Positions 31,091 through 36,631 of a stretch of DNA of 36,631 nt are shown here, one piece after another. This stretch comes from JACKPD01 sp034003145 (GTDB lineage Bacteria > Spirochaetota > Spirochaetia > CADAEX01). The stretch's first letter is position 1. Each line of letters opens with the position of its first letter. The DNA is taken from positions 1 to 36,631 of the forward strand of contig JAVEZE010000004.1 of NCBI GenBank assembly GCA_034003145.1, given 5' to 3'. The notes under the pieces are model-generated. The model was given only the letters and a program-made list of their open reading frames with translations, made no database searches and was not told the DNA's origin. The translations under genes and the position numbers were made by a program.

Positions 31091-33164
31091 GCAGATAGAA
31101 CTTTTTAGTGATAATATTGATAATGCTGATGAAAAAAAAGAAATAAATGAAATTAAAACTCTAACTGAAAAACTTCTTTTGTATCAGCATGAGTATTATG
31201 TTTTAAACCGCCCTTCAGTCTCTGACAGCTTTTATGATTCCCTTTTTGACCGGCTTCTTTTTCTTGAAAAAAAATATCCCAGCCATGCGAGCGGCAATTC
31301 TCCAGTCAAACGGGTAGGCTCTGATATTTCTGCAGAGCTGCCTGAAGTAAAGCATACAATACCGGTACTTAGCCTTGATAAGCTTTACACAGTTGATGAA
31401 TTGAATAAATGGATAGAAAAGCTTGAAAAAAACAGCGGCAGTGAAACAGTAATAACAATTGAAGAGAAAATAGACGGTATTTCAATAGTCCTTTACTATG
31501 AAAAAGGGATATTGAAAAGAGCTGTTACCCGCGGTAACGGAGTAACAGGCAACGATGTAACAAACAATGTTATGACAATTGGTTCTGTCCCGCTAAGGCT
31601 TGGTGAGCCTGTAGATGCTGCAGTCAGGGGCGAGATTTATCTTCCTCTGAAAAATTTCAATGAAATAAATGATTTACTTGATGTCAAATATGCCAATCCC
31701 AGAAATCTAGCGGCAGGCACAATCAGAAGACTGAAAAGCTCTGAAGTAAAGAAAGTCCCTTTAAATATTTTTGTGTATGAAGGGTTTTTCCCAGATATTT
31801 CATTGAATAATTATCACGAGATACGGCATAAACTGCAGCAGCTTGGATTCAGAACAAATAAACGGATAAAGGCTTTTACCGATTCAGGCGCAAAAAAAAA
31901 TGAAATAGGCAAAATCATACCGGCAGGCAATTTATCTGAAATCATCCCATATATAGAAAATGCGATTGAAGAGCGAAAATCACTTGATTATGAAATTGAC
32001 GGACTTGTTGTTAAGCTTAATAATATCGAATCACGAAATGCGCTGGGATATACCGGACATCACCCAAGGTGGGCAGTGGCATACAAGTTTGAATCATCTG
32101 AAGCAGAATCTGTTGTTAAATCCATTGATCTGCAGATAGGAAGGACAGGAAGGGCAACCCCTGTCGCAAGGATTGAGCCGGTTGAAATATCAGGCTCTGT
32201 TGTTTCAAATGTAACACTTCATAACCAGGATTATATCAATTTTCTCTCACTTGCCCCTGGAGACAGGGTGACAGTTTCCAGAAGAGGGGATGTAATTCCG
32301 GCAATTGAAAATGTTGTTGATAAAAACAGCAAAGATGAGCTGGCATGGAAAATGCCGGAAACATGTCCTTTCTGCGGCACAAAGCTTGAAACAGAAGGTG
32401 CCCACAGTTTTTGCAAAAACAGATCATGCCCAGAAAGGGTAAAAGGGCGTATCCTGTTTTTTGCATCCAGGGACCAGATGAATATCGAGAATCTGGGGAT
32501 TGAAACAATTGAACTGCTTGCAAGAGAGAAGATAGTTACTGATTTTTACGATATCTATGAAAAAGATATGGGGCAGCTTGAAAACTATGAAGGGTATGGT
32601 GCCAAAAAGATAAATCTGATAAAAACAGGTATTGAAAACAGCAAAAAAAACTCTTTCCAAACAGTTCTCTCTTCACTTGGGATTCCTGACATAGGTCCAA
32701 AAGTCTCTGAGCTGTTGATCAAATCAGGATATAATTCCATAGAAAAAATTTTTGATCTTGCTCAAACCCGCAACAACGATCTGCTTCTGGAAATCAACGG
32801 AATTGGAGTAAAAACTGCGGAATCCTTTTTTAAATATTTTAATGACCAAGAAACAATAAATACAATCATCCGTCTTGCAAAGAACGGCCTTTCCATGTCG
32901 GAAAGTGTGCCGGAAGAAAGCAGTGAAGAGCAGATTTTTAGGGGGCAATACTGGTGTGTGACCGGCAGTTTTGAAAAATTCACTCCTCGCAGTATAGCTG
33001 AAGAGATAATAAAAAAAAGAGGCGGCAGTGTCGCAGGCCAGGTAAGCGGAAAGACAACACATCTTCTTTGCGGTGCATCCCCGGGTTCAAAATATGATAA
33101 AGCTTTGGAACTTGGTGTGGAAATAGTTACAGAAGAAGCCTTTCTTAAACTTATATCGCGGTAA
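31083..33164 (+). CDS. ligA: NAD-dependent DNA ligase LigA
   Basis: This 693-residue ligase has all expected domains. Domain Ia runs about 15-75 (YQHEYYVLNRPSVSDSFYD). The adenylation domain has Lys 129 in TIEEKIDG, with TRGNGVTGNDVTNN and YANPRNLAAGTIR. An OB fold follows (LQIGRTGRATPVARIEPV). A four-Cys zinc finger is formed by CPFCGTKL and CKNRSCPERV. HhH repeats (LGIPDIGPKVSELLI, INGIGVKTAESF) precede a C-terminal BRCT (about 612-690, WCVTGSFEKFTPRSIAEEI). It seals nicks in replication and repair. The start is a GTG at 31083 inside the end of the upstream gene, without a well-placed ribosome site, so coupled translation is likely. Confidence 0.97.
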   Translation: MSKQIELFSDNIDNADEKKEINEIKTLTEKLLLYQHEYYVLNRPSVSDSFYDSLFDRLLFLEKKYPSHASGNSPVKRVGSDISAELPEVKHTIPVLSLDKLYTVDELNKWIEKLEKNSGSETVITIEEKIDGISIVLYYEKGILKRAVTRGNGVTGNDVTNNVMTIGSVPLRLGEPVDAAVRGEIYLPLKNFNEINDLLDVKYANPRNLAAGTIRRLKSSEVKKVPLNIFVYEGFFPDISLNNYHEIRHKLQQLGFRTNKRIKAFTDSGAKKNEIGKIIPAGNLSEIIPYIENAIEERKSLDYEIDGLVVKLNNIESRNALGYTGHHPRWAVAYKFESSEAESVVKSIDLQIGRTGRATPVARIEPVEISGSVVSNVTLHNQDYINFLSLAPGDRVTVSRRGDVIPAIENVVDKNSKDELAWKMPETCPFCGTKLETEGAHSFCKNRSCPERVKGRILFFASRDQMNIENLGIETIELLAREKIVTDFYDIYEKDMGQLENYEGYGAKKINLIKTGIENSKKNSFQTVLSSLGIPDIGPKVSELLIKSGYNSIEKIFDLAQTRNNDLLLEINGIGVKTAESFFKYFNDQETINTIIRLAKNGLSMSESVPEESSEEQIFRGQYWCVTGSFEKFTPRSIAEEIIKKRGGSVAGQVSGKTTHLLCGASPGSKYDKALELGVEIVTEEAFLKLISR

Positions 33165-33221
33165 AATCCAGCATCAGAACAAAACACCTGCAGGCAAAGC
33201 CAGAGAAAAACAGGGGAAAAA

Positions 33222-33980
33222 TTGGGATATTTAACAAAAAAAGCAATTTTGATACTTGAAAAAAACGGATACGGAGTTATCCATCCTTCGCAGCACCACA
33301 GCGATATGGAAGATGAATTTTTCGAAATATGGAAGAATGTTGAAAAATTTACAATGATATCAATTGAACGGGGATACAATATATATAAATCTGTGGAATA
33401 TATTGTCAATAACGGTATTGAAGGGGATTTTGTTGAATGCGGTGTCTGGAAAGGGGGCGCCTGCATGATTGCTGCAAAAGCATTGCTTGAATTTGGTGTT
33501 AGGGAGAGAAAAATTGTTCTTTATGACACTTTTTCAGGAATGACCAGGCCATCTGAACATGACTGCGTGGCATGGACAGGCTCCAATATGCTCCAAAGAT
33601 GGATTGAAAGCAGAAATAAAAAAGGGGAGAATCTCTGGTCTGCGGGATTGGACGAGGTGAGGCAAAATATTTATTCTACTGGCTATCCTGAAGAAAAAAT
33701 TGTATTTAACGCAGGTGATGTATGTGAGGTTCTTGATAATAAAAAAAACACCCCGGCTTCCATCTCTCTTTTGCGGCTTGATACTGACTGGTATGAATCT
33801 ACAAAAAAAGAGCTCCAGGTGTTATTTCCATTATTGGTAAAAGGGGGTATCCTGATTATAGATGATTTCGGTCATTTTACAGGAGCCAGAAAAGCAGTTC
33901 AGGAATATTTTTCAGGTACTGATTTTTCTATATATCTTGACCGTATTGACTATACAGGAAGATGCGGTGTTAAAATATAG
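33222..33980 (+). CDS. TylF/MycF-family O-methyltransferase
   Basis: The 252-residue class I methyltransferase has the TylF marks: VEYIVNNGIEGDFVECGVW (SAM-binding motif I with ECGVWKGG), LYDTFSGM (Asp 102), LRLDTDWYESTKKEL (metal-binding Asp) and GGILIIDDFGHFTGARKAV (second Asp pair). Founding members methylate sugar hydroxyls of macrolides in a Mg2+-dependent way; in bacteria without macrolides this family is usually tied to glycan or lipid decoration. The TTG start is well supported by AGGGG five bases upstream. It is embedded among housekeeping genes, 57 bases after ligA, and its stop overlaps the yggS start. Confidence 0.88.
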   Translation: MGYLTKKAILILEKNGYGVIHPSQHHSDMEDEFFEIWKNVEKFTMISIERGYNIYKSVEYIVNNGIEGDFVECGVWKGGACMIAAKALLEFGVRERKIVLYDTFSGMTRPSEHDCVAWTGSNMLQRWIESRNKKGENLWSAGLDEVRQNIYSTGYPEEKIVFNAGDVCEVLDNKKNTPASISLLRLDTDWYESTKKELQVLFPLLVKGGILIIDDFGHFTGARKAVQEYFSGTDFSIYLDRIDYTGRCGVKI

Positions 33981-34708
33981 TGTATATGGGGTTAATTTTG
34001 AAAGATGAAAACCACCTTTTTAAATCTGTTAAGCAAAACATTGACGAGACACTCGAAGAGATTGCCAGGGCATCACAATCTGCGGGGAGAAATGAGGCTG
34101 AAATCAGGCTGATGGCAGTAACCAAAACAAAACCGCTTGAGTATGCGGAAGCTGCCTACACAGCAGGGTTAAGGCTGTTTGGTGAAAACCGTGTAGCAGA
34201 GCTGACAGAAAAATTTAACCTGTTTCATGATGATGCTGAAATTCATTTAATCGGCCATCTTCAAAGGAACAAGGCTAAAAAAGCTGTCCAGAGAGCAGAT
34301 TCAGTTGATTCAATTGATAAATATGAAACTGCGCTTGAACTTGATAAATTCTGTAAAACATTTAACAGAACAATTGATATACTCCTTGAATTCAATACTT
34401 CAAGTGAAGATTCAAAAAACGGGTTTTTGACTGAAGAGGAAATGTTTTCAGCAATAGATAAAATAAGGGAATTGAGCTCAATCAGGATTAAAGGGCTTAT
34501 GACAATAGCCCCTTTTACTGATGATGAAAAAAGAATCAGAACTGCATTCCGGCAGCTCAAAAAACTGTATGATAAACTATCACTATCCCATCCCGACCTC
34601 ACATTTGATACTCTCTCAATGGGTATGTCATCTGATTTCAAGGTTGCTATTGAGGAAGGGTCTAATGTAATCAGAATCGGGACACGGCTTTTTGGCAGCC
34701 GTTATTGA
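33980..34708 (+). CDS. yggS: YggS/PLPBP-family pyridoxal phosphate homeostasis protein
   Basis: The 242-residue protein has the PLP Lys in LMAVTKTKP (Lys 49), GLRLFGENRVAEL, IHLIGHLQRNKAKKAV, LLEFNTSSEDSKNGF, IKGLMTIAPF and TLSMGMSSDFKVAIEEGSN. It binds PLP without acting as an enzyme and buffers vitamin B6 and amino acid pools. Three starts are possible: GTG 33980, overlapping the upstream TAG; ATG 33986; or TTG 33998, which has GGGG at good spacing. GTG is used here, but the TTG is attractive. The last bases lead directly into a small exported protein. Confidence 0.93.
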   Translation: MYMGLILKDENHLFKSVKQNIDETLEEIARASQSAGRNEAEIRLMAVTKTKPLEYAEAAYTAGLRLFGENRVAELTEKFNLFHDDAEIHLIGHLQRNKAKKAVQRADSVDSIDKYETALELDKFCKTFNRTIDILLEFNTSSEDSKNGFLTEEEMFSAIDKIRELSSIRIKGLMTIAPFTDDEKRIRTAFRQLKKLYDKLSLSHPDLTFDTLSMGMSSDFKVAIEEGSNVIRIGTRLFGSRY

Positions 34709-34714
34709 ATCCAA

Positions 34715-35128
34715 ATGAAAATGATTTTCCCCCTTTTGCTTATATTGCTTACTTTCTCTTTTCCTGTTTCACCGGTTTCAGCAGATGAATCCTATAGCGA
34801 ACTTGTACCTGAAGAATATAAGGATGAGGAGTTTTCTCCTTTCCTGAGGGATTTAAGAAGGGCCGAAGTTATTTTTATCGGCAGTTATCCATTCGCAGTT
34901 GTTTTTACAAAAATCGGGTCAGGTATATTTGATTATGCTTCAAGCGGTTTTGCGAGAAGCAAGGCTCCCGCACTGTTCGGCGGAGCAGAAAAGGGTACGT
35001 CAAGCAGCGATGAGACTAAAAGAATCCTTATTTCATCGCTTTATGTTTCGCTTTCAATAACTGCAGCAGATTTCATTATCGGCAAAATCAAGAAACAGGT
35101 AAAAAATGAGAATAAACGAAACTATTGA
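34715..35128 (+). CDS. Small exported or membrane protein, unknown
   Basis: The 137-residue protein has a signal peptide (about 1-24, ending VSA), then EYKDEEFSPFLRDLRRAEVIFIGSYPFAVVFTKIG (in parts: EFSPFLRDLRRAEV and IFIGSYPFAVVFTKIG) and a C-terminal hydrophobic stretch (about 105-127) with a basic tail. It may sit in the membrane with both segments. I do not recognise a family. The pattern of a short exported protein directly before rluD and overlapping it by 23 bases suggests a conserved filler gene of the lineage. No ribosome site is evident; it starts six bases after the yggS stop, so translation is probably coupled. Confidence 0.7.
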   Translation: MKMIFPLLLILLTFSFPVSPVSADESYSELVPEEYKDEEFSPFLRDLRRAEVIFIGSYPFAVVFTKIGSGIFDYASSGFARSKAPALFGGAEKGTSSSDETKRILISSLYVSLSITAADFIIGKIKKQVKNENKRNY

Positions 35129-36017
35129 AGTTAAGGGCATTCAGCTCCCTGATATCAGGATTGATAAATATATTTCAGATTATTGCAAAATAATATCCAG
35201 AAGCCAGCTGAAAAGCAGGAATGCTGCTCTTTATATAAATGAAAAACCTGTAAAACTTTCCAGAATGGTAAAGAACGGGGATTTGATAAAAATTGAATAT
35301 GACTGTATTCCTGAAAGCAATTTGCTGCCTGAAAATATTGAACTTGATATTATCTACGAAGACGAAAATGTTGTTATTGTAAATAAAAAGCAGGGGATGG
35401 TTGTCCATCCTGCCGCAGGCAACCCGAATGGAACCCTTGCCAACGCGCTGCTGTTTCATATTGAAGATTCTTCAGCTGATTTTGATGAAGATGATCAGAG
35501 ACCAGGAATAGTTCACCGTCTTGACAAGGATACATCAGGGATAATTATTACTGCTAAAAATATCCATGCCCATGATTTTCTTTCCAGGCAGTTCAGTTCA
35601 AAAAAAGTTAAAAAAATATATCTTGCAATTGTAAAAGGTAAAATGGTTTCGCGGCAGGGAATTATTGAGACAAATTTAATCAGGGACAGGAATAACAGGA
35701 AAAAATTCACAGCTACCCAGGGGAAAGGGAAATATGCTTTAACTCATTACAGGGTTTTAAAAGAATTCTCAGACACAACTCTTGTCGCGCTTGAACTGCA
35801 AACAGGAAGGACACATCAGCTCAGGGTACATATGCAGCACATCGGATGTCCCATAATAGGTGATCCGGTATACAGCAGAAAAATTGCTAAATACAGCGAG
35901 TTCACCATGATGCTGCATGCATATATACTTGAAATTAAATTGCCTGACTACGGACTAAAAAAATTCCACGCGCCATTACCTGAAAGGTTTAAAAAATTTA
36001 TCAAATCTGGCTGCTGA
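35106..36017 (+). CDS. rluD: 23S rRNA pseudouridine synthase, RluD/RluC family
   Basis: The 303-residue protein has an N-terminal S4 RNA-binding domain (about 17-70: IRIDKYISDYCKIISRSQL as the helix, NGDLIKIEY as the end) and a pseudouridine synthase domain (about 85-295). The catalytic Asp 140 lies in VHRLDKDTSGIIITAKN. VVNKKQGMVVHPA is given here as IVNKKQGMVVHPAAG, and LELQTGRTHQLRVHMQHIG and IIGDPVYS complete the family pattern. It modifies U residues in large-subunit rRNA (helix 69 if RluD proper). ATG at 35106 has AGGT six bases upstream, although it lies inside the previous gene. It is the last gene of the plus-strand cluster. Confidence 0.95.
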   Translation: MRINETIEVKGIQLPDIRIDKYISDYCKIISRSQLKSRNAALYINEKPVKLSRMVKNGDLIKIEYDCIPESNLLPENIELDIIYEDENVVIVNKKQGMVVHPAAGNPNGTLANALLFHIEDSSADFDEDDQRPGIVHRLDKDTSGIIITAKNIHAHDFLSRQFSSKKVKKIYLAIVKGKMVSRQGIIETNLIRDRNNRKKFTATQGKGKYALTHYRVLKEFSDTTLVALELQTGRTHQLRVHMQHIGCPIIGDPVYSRKIAKYSEFTMMLHAYILEIKLPDYGLKKFHAPLPERFKKFIKSGC

Positions 36018-36024
36018 ATATTTC

Positions 36025-36603
36025 TTAACCTGAATAATCCAGATGATTTATAAATGGATTAAACTCTTTTTCAGTTTTAAGGGTAGAAGGAGAGCCGTGG
36101 CCTGGAAAAATAATAAGGTCATTATCAAGTGAAAAAAGCTTGTTTATAATATTTGTCTGTAAAAGTTTTCTTTGAACTGCCCCATGGGTAAGACCTATTC
36201 TGCCTGCAGAGAGAACATCTCCTGTAAAAAGCGCGTTTCGTATCAGGAATACAAGTGAATCATCAGAATGTCCTGGAACCTCTATAACTTTTATATCGAA
36301 ATCTGACAGCGTTAAAATAGTGTTTTCATTTATGGATACAGCAGCAAAATCATAGATCAGGGGACTTTTGGCATATATGGATGCGTCATAGATCTTCATC
36401 AGAGTTTTTACCCCCCGTATATGATTTTCATGATCATGGGTAAGCAAAATAGATTTTATGTAGTAGTTGTTTGTTTCAAGAATATCCAGTATGTGAAGGT
36501 CTATCTTTCCAGGATCTATAATAATCGCATCGCCGCCGTTTTCATGGCCAATCAGGTAAGTGTTGACAGATCCTGTTGAATTATAAAGTGTAAATAGTTT
36601 CAT
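36025..36603 (-). CDS. Metallo-beta-lactamase-fold hydrolase, glyoxalase-II-like
   Basis: The 192-residue protein has IIIDPGKIDLHI, LLTHDHENHIRG (His 56, 58, 61), VIEVPGHSDDSLVFLI, LFTGDVLSAGRIG and IIFPGHGSPSTL. The order fits glyoxalase-II-like thioesterase or persulfide-dioxygenase relatives. In the canonical HxHxDH motif the Asp that binds the second metal is Asn 60 here. The nucleotide codons (CAT GAT CAT GAA AAT CAT) confirm this. A single-metal or altered enzyme is therefore possible. GAGG lies four bases before the ATG. It converges with rluD across seven bases. The remaining bases to the window end hold no further gene that I can see. Confidence 0.9.
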   Translation of the reverse strand: MKLFTLYNSTGSVNTYLIGHENGGDAIIIDPGKIDLHILDILETNNYYIKSILLTHDHENHIRGVKTLMKIYDASIYAKSPLIYDFAAVSINENTILTLSDFDIKVIEVPGHSDDSLVFLIRNALFTGDVLSAGRIGLTHGAVQRKLLQTNIINKLFSLDNDLIIFPGHGSPSTLKTEKEFNPFINHLDYSG

Positions 36604-36631
36604 TGCGCCTCAAACCTGTCCCAGTTGTTGA

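Noticed and set aside
32762..33466. 234-codon open frame on minus, opposite the end of ligA and the methyltransferase start
   Set aside because: It crosses two convincing plus-strand genes and its composition is that of a shadow frame.
1..36631. CRISPR arrays, insertion sequences, prophage or integron elements
   Set aside because: No regularly spaced repeats, transposase, integrase or att-like repeats were seen on either strand.

Overview
This AT-rich window (roughly 38-40% GC by eye) reads as chromosome from a diderm bacterium, most probably a spirochaete of the Treponema/Spirochaeta type. The main pointers are a TatT-type TPR lipoprotein followed by a TRAP solute receptor and a fused DctQM permease, a long-form PPi-dependent phosphofructokinase, many 'SC'-type lipoboxes and periplasmic TPR/PEGA/SPOR proteins, and a capD-like / aminotransferase / xanthine-dehydrogenase-like cluster that I recall from treponemes. 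No rRNA, tRNA, CRISPR array, insertion sequence or phage gene was seen. Coding density is high and no gene-free stretch exceeds 300 bases.

Layout. (1) 1-2098: a duplicated terminator unit, then a LysM/degenerate-LytM (NlpD/EnvC-like) gene followed by a group-2 sigma-70 factor. (2) 2113-5083, minus: a class A PBP with a short ParB-domain protein downstream, driven by a promoter that abuts the start codon. (3) 5122-11219, minus: mlaE-mlaF-mlaD, then a TPR lipoprotein, a small membrane protein, an M23 endopeptidase and a PEGA protein, closed by a hairpin and an intrinsic terminator. This looks like one envelope operon. (4) 11361-12988, plus: two overlapping cyclic-nucleotide-binding-domain genes, divergent from mla. 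(5) 13030-16916: a DHH-DHHA1-CBS phosphoesterase, yhbY, a dCMP-deaminase-like gene and pfp. (6) 17020-22657, plus: manA, a YaiI/YqxD protein and the tatT-tatP-dctQM transporter. (7) 22659-29390, minus: a compact operon of a NusG paralogue, a sugar-nucleotide dehydratase, a DegT aminotransferase and three molybdenum-hydroxylase-like subunits. (8) 29433-36017, plus: an unknown secreted protein, an RlpA/SPOR protein, ligA, a TylF-type methyltransferase, yggS, a small exported protein and rluD. A convergent metallo-beta-lactamase-fold hydrolase ends the window.

Most of the window is housekeeping and envelope biology. The least ordinary part is region 7, where a processive-antitermination-type NusG paralogue, two amino-sugar enzymes and a complete three-subunit xanthine-dehydrogenase-like set are translationally chained into one transcript. 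The large subunit has altered residues in each molybdopterin-contact loop I could align, so a non-molybdenum role is plausible. Other points worth a second look are an MlaF-type ATPase without the catalytic Glu and H-loop His, a TRAP receptor without the usual carboxylate-binding Arg, a candidate small RNA with a C-rich loop at about 5120-5215, and several promoters whose -10 box lies almost on the start codon. Family assignments come from reading the translations; no database search was run.
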